DNA of 64,000 nucleotides from Sphingobium sp. BYY-5 (GCF_022758885.1 NZ_JALEBH010000002.1:186001-250000), one strand, 5' to 3'; shown: positions 1 through 8,772, counted from the first letter of the stretch. Notes: a model not told the origin generated them from the sequence alone. Translations and numbers: made by a program.

Positions 1-807
1 CAGCGATGTCGGGCGATCGAGCATCAGGTCGAGTTCGAAATGGCCGGACGGATGCGGGAAGTCGCGCGTGAAGCGGATCAGCGCCTGACGGCTTTCCGCA
101 TCCAGCGCTGATGTGGGCAGTTTTTTCAAGCGGCGCTCCGCCTCCTTCTGCTGGCGGGGAAATTCGACGGCCGGGTCTTTGTCGTCCGGAATGAAGGCGA
201 TGAGGCTCGGCATGATCATGCTTTCGAGCAGGGAACGGTTGTCGAGCACGAACCGCAGCCTGGAGACCCGGAGACCGATCAGGTCGGAGGGGTCGCGAAC
301 ATTGTCTCCCTGAAATTCCGCATCGGCCGCAAAGCTGACATGGCCAAGCCAGGGGCTTTCCAGCGCCACCTCGCGAAGGCTGAGCGTCTTTGCCGCGACA
401 TCGAACGCGAAATCGAGACGCGCGTCGAAAGGCTTTTGTGTGAGGGCCATCTGGTAGCGGGCGTGGCTGTTGTCGATCTCGTAGGAAAAGCGGATGCCCT
501 TGGCTTCCACGCGCAGATGAGGGGGGAGCGGCGACAGCTTGCCATCCCACTGGTCGAGCCCCGCCACGGTCAATTGCTCGACTGTCCATGCCTGCCTCGT
601 GCCGGTCTTGATCCGCATATTGCTGAACAGGCATTGGCCGTCGATCGAACGGACCTTGCTCTGCGGCGTCATGGCATTTTTGAGCAACCCTTCCGACAAT
701 TGCCTGCAGCTTGGCGGCTTGGGCGGCGTGGCCGTCCCGACCGTAGCCATGGTCGCGATCAACAAACAGGGTATGATCGAAACGCGCACTAAACGTGCTG
801 GTTGCAT
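1..807 (-). CDS. exported protein of unknown function, cut by the window edge
   Basis: An open frame of 269 codons runs without a stop from ATG at 807 to base 1, so the 3' end lies outside the window. The N-terminus (MQPARLVRVSIIPCLLIATM...) is a basic stretch followed by a hydrophobic run and an Ala/Thr-rich cleavage region, a typical Sec signal peptide. The rest alternates short beta-like segments such as LRVEAKGIRFSYEID, with charged loops and a KDPAVEFPRQQKEAERR helix. I do not recognise the family; it looks like a periplasmic all-beta protein. It is divergent from the porin at 961. The frame is real by codon pattern and signal peptide; the function is unknown. Confidence 0.7.
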   Translation of the reverse strand, partial: MQPARLVRVSIIPCLLIATMATVGTATPPKPPSCRQLSEGLLKNAMTPQSKVRSIDGQCLFSNMRIKTGTRQAWTVEQLTVAGLDQWDGKLSPLPPHLRVEAKGIRFSYEIDNSHARYQMALTQKPFDARLDFAFDVAAKTLSLREVALESPWLGHVSFAADAEFQGDNVRDPSDLIGLRVSRLRFVLDNRSLLESMIMPSLIAFIPDDKDPAVEFPRQQKEAERRLKKLPTSALDAESRQALIRFTRDFPHPSGHFELDLMLDRPTSL

Positions 808-960
808 AGTTTTTCCTCGTCGGGGCATTGCGCTGGTAGACGAGGAAACGCCTTTCTTTCAACCTCTTTACCCCTGCCTTGCGATCCTGAAGATTTCACA
901 GCCGGTGTGTTGCGGCGTTTCCTGCCGAAACGGTCCCCCGTTTCGATCAATCATGACGCT

Positions 961-2283
961 ATGTGTCCATCATCCATGCTTTATCGAGCATCGATCCCTC
1001 TAGTCTTTGCCAGTCATGATCTCGAAGCTTCGTTCCGTCCCTGCCCGTCTTCCGATGGCCCGTCTTCCGATGGAAAGTGGGCGCCTGTGATCCTCGCCGG
1101 GTTACTGCTCGCGGGCGCGGGGCTTCCGGCTGCCGAAGCGGCGAGCGTTGGCCCGATCACGCCGGTCCGTCCCCATTCGCATATCCACGCCGGACAGCAG
1201 ACGCCGGGCGAAGGGCCGATCGTGTTTGACCTGACCTATAGCAGCGACACGATGGGCGTAGTGTCTGGCGGGGTGAAGCGGCGCGTGCGCTATCTCGACA
1301 ATCTCGACCTGGTGCTGGAGGTCGATCTGGAGGATCTGGTCGGTTGGCAAGGGGCTGAAATGCACGTTTATGGCCTGTACAATAACGGCCGGTCCATGTC
1401 GCAGGTCGTGGGCGACGCGCAGATGGTCAGCGAGATCGAGGCCAATGGCAGGGCGGTCAAGCTCTACGAAGCCTGGATCGACCAGATGCTGGCGCCCAAC
1501 CTGTCGCTGCGGGCGGGCATCTACGACCTCAATTCCGAGTTCGACGTGCTGGAAACCGCAACCCTGTTTGTCGGCGGCGCGCACGGCATGGGCAGCGACA
1601 TCGGCATGTCGGGCCGCAACGGTCCCTCCATTTTCCCGGCCACGGGTCTGGCCGCGCGCGCTTTGTATCGCCCGGCGAAGGGATGGACGATCCGTGCGGC
1701 CATTCTTGACGGTATGCCAGGTAATCCGGAGCATCCGTCCCGTACCAGCATCCGGCTGGGCGGCGGCGAGGGCGCGCTGTTGATCGGTGAAGTGGAAGCG
1801 CCCATCGCTGACGGCCGCCTCCTGCTTGGCCATTGGCGCTATACATCCTCCTTCGATCGCTTCGAGGGGACGCATGGCGGCGGCAATGCCGGCTATTATC
1901 TGCGCGGCGAAAAGACATTGATCGAGGATGGCGATAGGCGGGTCGACGGCTTCTTCCGCCTCGGCACCGCAGCCAAACATTATAATATGTTCGACCGGTT
2001 TGTTAGCGCGGGGTTTAAACTGGGTGGCTGGATCGACGGTCGGCCGGAGGATGAGATCGGCTTCGCCATGATCGGCGCCTTCACCTCACCCGAATATCGT
2101 CGCGCCAATGACGCAGGACGATCCGAGATAGTGGCGGAGGCAACCTATCGCGCCCCGCTGACCCCTTGGCTCACGATCCAGCCCGACCTGCAATATGTCC
2201 GCAATCCATCCGCCGATCCGTCGATCGACGATGCCTGGGTGATCGGGCTACGGGTCGAAATGGCCTTCCGCCTGATCGACTGA
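961..2283 (+). CDS. OprB-family carbohydrate-selective porin
   Basis: Outer-membrane beta-barrel porin of the OprB type, expected to let sugars diffuse into the periplasm. Family marks are the LYEAWIDQ...LSLRAGIYDLNSEFD segment, the NGPSIFPATGLAAR segment, repeated amphipathic beta strands and the C-terminal ...GLRVEMAFRLID strand. A hydrophobic signal region (PVILAGLLLAGAGLPAAEAA) lies about residues 42-62 counted from ATG 961. That is unusually far in, because no ATG in frame lies close to it; ATG 976 or GTG 1087 are alternatives, and none has a clear ribosome site. A perfect 15-bp tandem duplication (1044-1073) sits just before the signal region, so the 5' end may be altered. It lies 175 bp upstream of a rhamnogalacturonan lyase, which suggests plant-polysaccharide sugars. 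Confidence 0.75.
   Translation: MCPSSMLYRASIPLVFASHDLEASFRPCPSSDGPSSDGKWAPVILAGLLLAGAGLPAAEAASVGPITPVRPHSHIHAGQQTPGEGPIVFDLTYSSDTMGVVSGGVKRRVRYLDNLDLVLEVDLEDLVGWQGAEMHVYGLYNNGRSMSQVVGDAQMVSEIEANGRAVKLYEAWIDQMLAPNLSLRAGIYDLNSEFDVLETATLFVGGAHGMGSDIGMSGRNGPSIFPATGLAARALYRPAKGWTIRAAILDGMPGNPEHPSRTSIRLGGGEGALLIGEVEAPIADGRLLLGHWRYTSSFDRFEGTHGGGNAGYYLRGEKTLIEDGDRRVDGFFRLGTAAKHYNMFDRFVSAGFKLGGWIDGRPEDEIGFAMIGAFTSPEYRRANDAGRSEIVAEATYRAPLTPWLTIQPDLQYVRNPSADPSIDDAWVIGLRVEMAFRLID
1044..1073. repeat. 15-bp perfect tandem duplication in the porin 5' region
   Basis: The unit cccgtcttccgatgg occurs twice back to back (1044-1058 and 1059-1073). In the porin frame it encodes PSSDG twice. It keeps the frame but lengthens the segment before the signal peptide. 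Confidence 0.95.
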
Positions 2284-2351
2284 CCTCAGTTGCCGCAGGC
2301 CGCACGTGCCCACGCAGCGGCGTCGGCACGTGCGACCGATGGGTGATTAAC

Positions 2352-2388
2352 TACCTATATTATCCCATTTAATGGGATAATATAGGTA
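2352..2388. promoter_or_regulatory. 37-bp perfect palindrome, candidate operator
   Basis: Two perfect 18-base arms (2352-2369 and 2371-2388) around a single central T; the inner part reads TATCCCATT T AATGGGATA. It is AT-rich in a GC-rich region and lies 70 bp before the PL11 lyase start and 69 bp after the porin stop. There is no long T run after it, so an operator for the lyase seems likelier than a simple terminator. It differs from the LacI-type operators at 32-39 kb. Confidence 0.6.
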
Positions 2389-2458
2389 TATATGGAACTA
2401 TATTGCCGCCGCCCCGCCACCGCTCTATAGCGTCGGCAAAAGGTGAAGGGAGCGGGAC

Positions 2459-4381
2459 ATGCGGCTGGTCGGAATGTTGATGGGCTGGGGGAGCGTGACG
2501 GCTCTGGTGCTGGGAACAGTCGCGGCCCAGGCCGTGCCAGCCGGTTTGCGGCAGATGGAGAAGCTCGATCGCGCGCTGGTCGCGGTGCCGCTCGCCTCCG
2601 GTCAGGGGATGCATGTCAGTTGGCGCCTGCTCGCCACCGACCCGAACAATATCCGCTTCACCTTGTTGCGTGACGGCAAACCAATCAAGTCCATCGGCGC
2701 GAAGGACGCCACCAGCGTCACCGATCCCGCTGGCACCGCGCAAAGCCGATACCGCCTGCGCGATTCCGCTGGTAAGACGGTCGCAATGGCAACGCCCTGG
2801 ATGGCGGGCTATCTGTCGATCCCGCTCGACAAGCCTGCCGACCGCGTGACACCCGATGGCGAACGTTACAGCTATTCGGCCAATGACGCGAGCGTGGGCG
2901 ATCTGGACGGCGATGGCCGCTATGAGGTCATCGTCAAATGGTATCCTTCGATCGCCAAGGACAATGCTTTTGGCGGCTATACCGGCGAAACCCTGCTGGA
3001 CGCCTATACGCTCGACGGCAAGCGGTTGTGGCGCATCGACCTTGGCCCCAATATCCGGTCGGGCGCCCATTATACCCAGTTCATGGTCTTCGACCTGGAC
3101 GGCGACGGCCGCGCCGAAGTGGCGATGAAGACCGCCGACGGCACGATCGACGGCGCTGGCACCGTGATTGGCGATGGGCGGGCGGACTGGCGTGAGCATG
3201 AGGGCGAAACCCCACAGGCCGACCGCACCGGCGCCACCGTCCTGCCCGACGGGAGCAAGGTCGCCCAGCTCAAGGGCCGCATCCTGCGTGGTCCTGAATA
3301 TCTGACTGTGTTCGACGGACTGACCGGCAAGGCGCTGGCCACCGCGCCCTATGCCCCATCGCGCGGTCCCAGCGGCGATAATCCGTCGCCGGAGGAGCGG
3401 GCCGCCACCTGGGGCGACGCCTATGGCAACCGGTCGGAACGCTATCTTGCCAGCGTCGCCTATCTCGACGGGCGGCGGCCCAGCCTGATCTTCGCGCGCG
3501 GCTATTATGCCCGCTCCACCATCGCCGCCTGGGACTGGCGCGACGGCAAGCTCAGCCAGCGCTGGCTGTTCGACAGCGCAGCGCCGGGCAATGCCGACTA
3601 TGGCGGTCAGGGCAATCACCAGATGTCGGTGGCCGATGTCGATGGCGATGGTCGCGATGAAATCCTCTATGGCTCCATGGCTGTGGACGATGATGGCCGG
3701 GGGCTGTGGTCGGCGCGCCTCTTCCATGGCGATACCATGCATGTGTCCGACCTTGATCCCACGCGCCCCGGCCTGGAGAAATTCGGCGTGCATGAGGATA
3801 TGCGCAGCAACGGCAATATCGGCGTCGCCATGCTCGATGCCCGCACCGGCGAACGGCTCTGGACCAAGCCTGCGAACAGCGATACCGGCCGTGGCATCGC
3901 CATGGACATCGATCCGCGCTATCCGGGCGCGGAATCCTGGGCATCCAACTCGCCGGACCTGTGGGATGCGAAGGGGAATGTCATTCCGGGCGGCCATCCC
4001 CGCGCCGCCAATTTCGGCATATGGTGGGACGGTGACGGGCTGCGTGAACCGCTGGACGGAACGCGCATCACCAAATGGGACTGGCGCAGCAGTCGGGAAA
4101 TGCCGCTCTTTTCCCCCGAAGGCGTCGAATCGAACAACGGGACCAAGCAAAACCCAGCCCTCTCTGCCGATATTGTCGGTGACTGGCGTGAGGAACTGAT
4201 CCTGCGCAGCGCCGACAGCAGCGAGTTGCGCATCTATACAACCCCCTGGCCGACGGCGATCCGCCTGCCCACGCTGATGCACGATCCGGTCTACCGCCTT
4301 GGGGTCGCCTGGCAGAACAGCGCCTATAACCAGCCGCCCCATCTGTCCTTTGCCATCCCCGTCGACATTCCGACGCAATGA
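2459..4381 (+). CDS. rhamnogalacturonan lyase, polysaccharide lyase family 11
   Basis: Secreted lyase (640 aa) that cleaves the rhamnose-galacturonate backbone of pectin rhamnogalacturonan I by beta-elimination, like YesW/YesX of Bacillus. A signal peptide covers about residues 1-25 (GMLMGWGSVTALVLGTVAAQA). An N-terminal beta domain (MEKLDRALVAV...VSWRLL) is followed by the eight-bladed propeller typical of PL11, with three Ca-binding-like DxDGDG loops (DLDGDGRYE, DLDGDGRAE, DVDGDGRDE) and family segments such as GGQGNHQMSV and GIWWDGDGLREPLDG. The start is supported by the site gaagggagcgggac before ATG. Length is normal for the family. It likely feeds the pectin genes at 27-41 kb, but its operator differs, so it may be separately controlled. 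Confidence 0.9.
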   Translation: MRLVGMLMGWGSVTALVLGTVAAQAVPAGLRQMEKLDRALVAVPLASGQGMHVSWRLLATDPNNIRFTLLRDGKPIKSIGAKDATSVTDPAGTAQSRYRLRDSAGKTVAMATPWMAGYLSIPLDKPADRVTPDGERYSYSANDASVGDLDGDGRYEVIVKWYPSIAKDNAFGGYTGETLLDAYTLDGKRLWRIDLGPNIRSGAHYTQFMVFDLDGDGRAEVAMKTADGTIDGAGTVIGDGRADWREHEGETPQADRTGATVLPDGSKVAQLKGRILRGPEYLTVFDGLTGKALATAPYAPSRGPSGDNPSPEERAATWGDAYGNRSERYLASVAYLDGRRPSLIFARGYYARSTIAAWDWRDGKLSQRWLFDSAAPGNADYGGQGNHQMSVADVDGDGRDEILYGSMAVDDDGRGLWSARLFHGDTMHVSDLDPTRPGLEKFGVHEDMRSNGNIGVAMLDARTGERLWTKPANSDTGRGIAMDIDPRYPGAESWASNSPDLWDAKGNVIPGGHPRAANFGIWWDGDGLREPLDGTRITKWDWRSSREMPLFSPEGVESNNGTKQNPALSADIVGDWREELILRSADSSELRIYTTPWPTAIRLPTLMHDPVYRLGVAWQNSAYNQPPHLSFAIPVDIPTQ

Positions 4382-4397
4382 TCCGGGGCAGGATGGA

Positions 4398-5282
4398 TCA
4401 GAGGCGATCCCGCGCGCCGCGCATTAGGTCGTCGATGAAATCGGCCACGGCGCGAATGCGAGGCAGGCGCTGCAGGTCGCTGTGCATGACCAGCCAGTAG
4501 CTGCGCGACACCTGCATGTCGCCGGGCATGATCTGCACCAGCCTGTCATCGTTCATCGTGGCAAAGACGTGGAGGAAGGCCAGCCCCATGCCGGCCGCCA
4601 CAGCGGCCTGCTGCGCCGCGCTCGAACTGGCGCGGAAGCCGATGGTGGCGCCGGGCAGGAGCTGGTTGAGCGCGATCATTTCCGGGAAGCCGGCCAGTTC
4701 CTCAATATAGGACAGGAAGACATGCCCCTGCAGGTCGGCGCGCGTGGCCGGCACGCCATGCCGGTCCAGATAGGCGCGGGAGGCGAAGAGGCCCAGCCGA
4801 TAATCGGCCAGCTTGCGCGTCACCAGCCGTCCCCTGGGCGGCGGCTTCAACATCACCGCCATGTCGGCTTCGCGCTTGGAGAGGCTGGTTGTCCGGCTTT
4901 CCGATGCCAGTTCGAGCGTCAGGCCGGGATGCCGGTCACGCAGCAAGGCTGAGCGCGGGGCGATCAAATGGCTGGCAAAGGCTTCGGGCGTCGCCAGCCG
5001 CACTGTCCCGTCGATCGCCCGGTCGCGATCCCGCACGCTGGCGGCGGCGGCCAGCAATTCGCTTTCGATCCGTTCGGCATGAGGCGTCAATGCGAAGGCG
5101 GCCTGGGTCGGCGTCACGCCGCGCGGTGAACGGTCGAACAGGCGCACGCCCAGCGCCGTCTCCAGATGACCGACGCGACGCGCCACCGTGCTATGGTCCA
5201 GCCCCACGCGCCGCGCCGCCGCCAGCATGTTGCCCTCGCGCAATATGGTCAGGAACAGGCGCAGGTCATCCGAATTCAGCAT
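4398..5282 (-). CDS. LysR-family transcriptional regulator
   Basis: 294 aa, usual LysR length. The N-terminal winged helix (about residues 1-60: DLRLFLTILREGNMLAAARRVGLDHSTVARRVGHLE) is followed by a periplasmic-binding-protein-like effector domain. It is transcribed away from the methylmalonate-semialdehyde dehydrogenase gene, the classic LysR arrangement, and probably controls it. The two genes share a 99-bp spacer with an inverted repeat (5297-5314). The effector is unknown. It belongs to the AaeR/YafC-like branch by overall look, but I cannot place it further. Confidence 0.88.
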   Translation of the reverse strand: MLNSDDLRLFLTILREGNMLAAARRVGLDHSTVARRVGHLETALGVRLFDRSPRGVTPTQAAFALTPHAERIESELLAAAASVRDRDRAIDGTVRLATPEAFASHLIAPRSALLRDRHPGLTLELASESRTTSLSKREADMAVMLKPPPRGRLVTRKLADYRLGLFASRAYLDRHGVPATRADLQGHVFLSYIEELAGFPEMIALNQLLPGATIGFRASSSAAQQAAVAAGMGLAFLHVFATMNDDRLVQIMPGDMQVSRSYWLVMHSDLQRLPRIRAVADFIDDLMRGARDRL

Positions 5283-5296
5283 AGGTGTTTTTGCAC

Positions 5297-5314
5297 AATG
5301 ATTGTGGAATCATT
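5297..5314. promoter_or_regulatory. inverted repeat, candidate LysR operator
   Basis: AATGATT-gtgg-AATCATT, perfect 7-base arms with a 4-base spacer, 14 bp before the LysR start and 67 bp before the mmsA start. Position in a divergent LysR/target spacer supports an operator; binding is inferred. Confidence 0.5.
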
Positions 5315-5381
5315 ACTGTACAGTTGCATGTCCTGATCGTCTAGGCCAGCCACCATGAAATCCGTGCGAGGAGAGACAGAC

Positions 5382-6881
5382 ATGCGGTCGATAAGCCATT
5401 TCATTCATGGGGAAGAGGTTCGCCTGTCCGGCGGACGCAACGCGGACATATTGGACCCGTCTACCGGCGCGGTGCAGGCGCAGGTGGAACTGGCGCGGGC
5501 GCTCGATCTTCAGCAGGTGGTGGATTCCGCGCGGGCGGCGCAACCGGGTTGGGCGGCGACGAACCCGCAGCGCCGCGCACGGGTGATGTTCCGGTTCAAG
5601 GAACTGATCGAACAATATATGGACGAACTCGCCCATCTTCTCTCGTCCGAACATGGCAAGGTGGTCGCCGATTCCAGGGGCGACATCCAGCGCGGGCTGG
5701 AAGTGGTCGAATATGCCTGCGGCATCCCCCATCTGCTCAAGGGCGAATATAGCGAAGGCGCCGGGCCGGGCATCGACGTCTGGTCGATGCGCCAGCCGAT
5801 CGGCATCGCGGCGGGGATCACGCCCTTCAACTTTCCGGCGATGATCCCGCTCTGGATGGCCGCGCCCGCCATCGCTTGCGGCAACGCCTTCATCCTCAAG
5901 CCCTCGGAACGTGATCCGTCCGTACCTGTACGCCTTGCTGAACTGGCTATGGAAGCGGGGCTGCCGGCGGGCATCCTCAACGTCGTCCATGGCGACAAGG
6001 AGATTGTCGACGCGATCCTCGACCATCCGGATATCAAGGCGGTCAGTTTCGTCGGGTCGTCCGACATCGCCAACTATGTCTATGGGCGCGGCGCGCAGAA
6101 CGGCAAGCGGGTCCAGTGCATGGGCGGCGCCAAGAATCACGGCATCGTCCTGCCCGACGCGGACATGGACCAGGCGGTCGCCGACATTATCGGCGCGGCC
6201 TATGGCAGCGCGGGCGAGCGCTGCATGGCGCTGCCGGTCGTGACCCCGGTGGGCGAAGCGACTGCGGAAATCCTGCGCGCCAAGCTGATCACCGCGATCG
6301 AGGGGTTGCGCGTGGGCATCTCGACCGATCCCGACGCGCATTATGGCCCCGTGGTTTCGGCGCAGCACAAGGCGCGGATCGAATCCTATATCCAGATGGC
6401 GGCCGACGAGGGGGCGGAAATCGTCATCGACGGACGCGGCTTCTCGCTCCAGGGCTATGAACAAGGCTTCTTCCTCGCCCCGACGCTGATCGACCGGGTG
6501 ACGCCGCAGATGAAGAGCTACCAGGACGAGATTTTCGGCCCCGTGCTCCAGATACTGCGCGCCGAAACCTTCGAGGAAGCGCTCAGCCACCCGACCAATC
6601 ATCAATATGGCAATGGCGTCGCCATCTTCACCCGCAACGGCGACTATGCGCGCAAGTTCGCGAGTCAGGTGGAAGTCGGCATGGTCGGCATCAACGTGCC
6701 GATCCCGGTGCCGGTCGCTTATCACAGCTTTGGCGGGTGGAAGCGGTCAGGCTTCGGCGACCTCGATCAATATGGCATGGACGGCGTGCGTTTCTACACC
6801 CGCACCAAGAAGATCACCCAACGCTGGCCGTCGGGCGGCGCGGTGGTCGATCAGAGCTTCGTCATCCCAACCATGAAGTGA
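5382..6881 (+). CDS. mmsA: CoA-acylating methylmalonate-semialdehyde dehydrogenase
   Basis: Converts methylmalonate semialdehyde (or malonate semialdehyde) plus NAD and CoA to propionyl-CoA (or acetyl-CoA), the last step of valine and thymine breakdown. 499 aa, normal length. Aldehyde-dehydrogenase fold with ITPFNFPAMIPLWM near residues 148-161, nucleotide-binding FVGSSDIANYVY, and catalytic Cys281 in GSAGERCMALPVV, the MmsA signature rather than GQxC of ordinary ALDHs. The start is set by gcgaggagagacagac before ATG 5382; an ATG nine codons upstream has no such site. Next to an acyl-CoA dehydrogenase and thiolases, it suggests breakdown of branched acyl chains. Confidence 0.92.
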   Translation: MRSISHFIHGEEVRLSGGRNADILDPSTGAVQAQVELARALDLQQVVDSARAAQPGWAATNPQRRARVMFRFKELIEQYMDELAHLLSSEHGKVVADSRGDIQRGLEVVEYACGIPHLLKGEYSEGAGPGIDVWSMRQPIGIAAGITPFNFPAMIPLWMAAPAIACGNAFILKPSERDPSVPVRLAELAMEAGLPAGILNVVHGDKEIVDAILDHPDIKAVSFVGSSDIANYVYGRGAQNGKRVQCMGGAKNHGIVLPDADMDQAVADIIGAAYGSAGERCMALPVVTPVGEATAEILRAKLITAIEGLRVGISTDPDAHYGPVVSAQHKARIESYIQMAADEGAEIVIDGRGFSLQGYEQGFFLAPTLIDRVTPQMKSYQDEIFGPVLQILRAETFEEALSHPTNHQYGNGVAIFTRNGDYARKFASQVEVGMVGINVPIPVPVAYHSFGGWKRSGFGDLDQYGMDGVRFYTRTKKITQRWPSGGAVVDQSFVIPTMK

Positions 6882-6901
6882 GCGCATGGACCGCGCTCCA
6901 G

Positions 6902-7537
6902 CTACGGCCGGGGCGCGAGACCGCCGATCAGTATCTGGACCAGTGAATCGGCGATCGCATCGACCGCCATCGGCCCGGCCGGATCATGCCAGCGCGCGGG
7001 CCAGTTAAGTGCGCCCGCCAGGGCAAAGGCTGCCATCTTCACATCGACAGGGGCGATCGACCCGTCGGCCACGGCGTCCGCGATCAGGCCGCGCAGCGCC
7101 AGGTCAATGTCCCGCTTGCCCGCGCGAAACAGCGCCGCGCCCTCACGCGAGAGGGATTCGTCCCCCGTTCGCACCACGCAGCGGCCGAAATCATCCATGT
7201 TGATCTGGGCATAATGGCGCAGGAATTTCCGCAACCGGTCAAGGCCGCTGCCCGGCTCGCTCTTCGCTGCCTCGGCTGCCAGCCGTAGCGGTTCCAGCCC
7301 GCGCGTCACGCATTCGATCAGCACCTGCTCCTTATTGCCCAGATAATGATAGATGGTCGGCTTGCTGATCCCCAGCGACGCTGCGACATCGTCCAGCGAA
7401 GTGGCGTGATAACCGCGCGCATTGAACATCCGTACCGCCGCGCGCAGCACCGCTTCGCGCTTCTCCTCGCGATCCCTGATCTTTTCCTCGCGCGTCCGGA
7501 AAGGGGAGGGGATTTCGGAAGCTGAACCGATGGGCAA
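6902..7537 (-). CDS. TetR/AcrR-family repressor of the acyl-CoA operon
   Basis: 211 aa from a TTG start at 7537. Upstream in frame are ATG codons at 7594 and 7579, but the codons between them and TTG form a very strong ribosome site (AGGAGGAGGAAGGAG, 7543-7557) six bases before the TTG, so the shorter protein is chosen. The N-terminal helix-turn-helix reads RGYHATSLDDVAASLGISKPTIYHYLGNKEQVL; the C-terminal half is an alpha-helical ligand domain. Divergent from the acyl-CoA dehydrogenase, with an inverted repeat between them. It probably senses an acyl-CoA intermediate (inference). Confidence 0.88.
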   Translation of the reverse strand: MPIGSASEIPSPFRTREEKIRDREEKREAVLRAAVRMFNARGYHATSLDDVAASLGISKPTIYHYLGNKEQVLIECVTRGLEPLRLAAEAAKSEPGSGLDRLRKFLRHYAQINMDDFGRCVVRTGDESLSREGAALFRAGKRDIDLALRGLIADAVADGSIAPVDVKMAAFALAGALNWPARWHDPAGPMAVDAIADSLVQILIGGLAPRP

Positions 7538-7542
7538 TGAAA

Positions 7543-7557
7543 ACTCCTTCCTCCTCC
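7543..7557 (-). promoter_or_regulatory. ribosome binding site fixing a TTG start
   Basis: On the minus strand the purine run AGGAGGAGGAAGGAG lies 5 bases before TTG 7537. It would be read as RRRKE in a longer frame, which argues that the longer frame is not translated. Confidence 0.7.
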
Positions 7558-7588
7558 TATTGACAAGAAACCTATCCATAAGCAATCT

Positions 7589-7613
7589 ACTCATCAGTAT
7601 ATAAATGACGAGT
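7589..7613. promoter_or_regulatory. inverted repeat, candidate TetR operator
   Basis: ACTCATCA and TGACGAGT (7 of 8 bases complementary) flank a 9-base AT-rich spacer containing TATATA. It sits between the divergent TetR and acyl-CoA dehydrogenase genes, immediately before ATG 7620. A TTGACA hexamer lies at 7560-7565. Binding is inferred from position and symmetry. Confidence 0.5.
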
Positions 7614-7619
7614 GGGTTT

Positions 7620-8744
7620 ATGCTGACGGATATTCAGCTCTCCATCCGGGACATGGTGAGAGGATTTGCGCAGGATCGGATTCGTCCGGACAGCGCCCGG
7701 TTCGAAGCGGAAGGCGGCTATCCGCCTGCCTTGTTCGAGGAGATGGGTGGGCTTGGCCTGTGGGGCATGACCGCGCCCGAATCCTATGGCGGTGCGGCCG
7801 TCGACTCGGTCTCCTATGCCCTGGCGCTCATGGAAATCGCGGCGGCCGATGGCGCCCTGTCGACCATCGTTTCCATCCAGAACAGCATCATGGTTGGCGG
7901 CCTGCTCAAGGACGGCAATGATGCGCAGAGGCAGCGATTTCTCCCTGATCTGATCGGCGGCTGCACCATCGGCGCCTTCGCGCTCACCGAAGCCGACGCC
8001 GGGTCGGACGCCGCCGCCATCCGCACCCGCGCAATCAAGGTGGACGGCGGCTGGCGGCTCGACGGGGCCAAGCAGTTCATCACTTCCGGCAGGATTGGCG
8101 GGCTGGTGATGGTGATCGCCGTCACCGACCCCGAAGCGGGGAAGAAGGGGCTGTCCGCCTTCCTCGTGCCGACCGACCGGCCCGGCTATGTCGTCGACAA
8201 GATCGAGCATAAAATGGGGCAGGGCGCGTCGGACACCTGCGCGCTGCGCTTCGAGGATATGTTCGTCGAGGATGACCTGCTGCTGGGCGATCCGGGGCAG
8301 GGCTATCGCATCGCCCTGGCGAATCTGGAGACCGGACGGATCGGCATCGCCGCGCAATGCGTTGGCATGGCGCAGGCCGCGCTGGAGATCGCGATCGGCT
8401 ATGCCAAGGATCGCCGCTCCATGGGCAAGGCCATTATCGATCATCAGGCGGTCGGCTTCCGCCTTGCCGACCTCGCCACCCGGCTGGAGGCTGCGCGACA
8501 GCTCGTTCTCTCCGCCGCCGCCCTGCGCGATGCCGGGCAGCCCGCCCTGACGCAGGCGTCGATGGCCAAGCTCTTTGCCTCCGAGGCCGCCGAAGCGGTG
8601 GTGTCGGGCGCGATGCAGACGCTGGGCGGCTATGGTTATCTTGAGGAATTCGGCATCGCCAAAATCTACCGCGATGTGCGTGTCTGCCAGATTTATGAAG
8701 GCACATCGGACATTCAGCGCATGGTGATCGCGCGCAGTCTTTGA
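7620..8744 (+). CDS. acyl-CoA dehydrogenase
   Basis: FAD enzyme (374 aa) introducing an alpha,beta double bond into an acyl-CoA. Family marks are AFALTEADAGSDAAAIRTRA (FAD/substrate loop), GAKQFITSG, the C-terminal QTLGGYGYLEEFGIAKIYRDVRVCQIYEGTSDIQRMVIAR, with the catalytic Glu probably in IYEGTSD. ATG 7620 (MLTDIQLSIRD) is preferred over ATG 7605, because a GAGTGG-like site precedes it and 7605 lies within the inverted repeat. First gene of an operon of six genes with 0-30 bp gaps or overlaps. Substrate could be a short branched acyl-CoA (isobutyryl or 2-methylbutyryl) or a ring-derived acyl-CoA; the sequence does not decide. Confidence 0.9.
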   Translation: MLTDIQLSIRDMVRGFAQDRIRPDSARFEAEGGYPPALFEEMGGLGLWGMTAPESYGGAAVDSVSYALALMEIAAADGALSTIVSIQNSIMVGGLLKDGNDAQRQRFLPDLIGGCTIGAFALTEADAGSDAAAIRTRAIKVDGGWRLDGAKQFITSGRIGGLVMVIAVTDPEAGKKGLSAFLVPTDRPGYVVDKIEHKMGQGASDTCALRFEDMFVEDDLLLGDPGQGYRIALANLETGRIGIAAQCVGMAQAALEIAIGYAKDRRSMGKAIIDHQAVGFRLADLATRLEAARQLVLSAAALRDAGQPALTQASMAKLFASEAAEAVVSGAMQTLGGYGYLEEFGIAKIYRDVRVCQIYEGTSDIQRMVIARSL

Positions 8745-8772
8745 AAGAAATTTGGCTTTGAAGGAAACAGCT

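Noticed and set aside
1102..1980. Long minus-strand open frame opposite the porin
   Set aside because: Shadow of the OprB gene: its plus-strand frame has porin motifs, while this frame is His/Arg/Gln-rich without family signs.
2369..4378. 669-codon minus-strand frame opposite the PL11 lyase
   Set aside because: Antisense shadow caused by high GC; the plus strand carries clear DxDGDG loops and a signal peptide.
6883..6899. GAGCGC/GCGCTC hairpin between mmsA and the TetR gene as terminator
   Set aside because: Short stem and no T tract on either strand.
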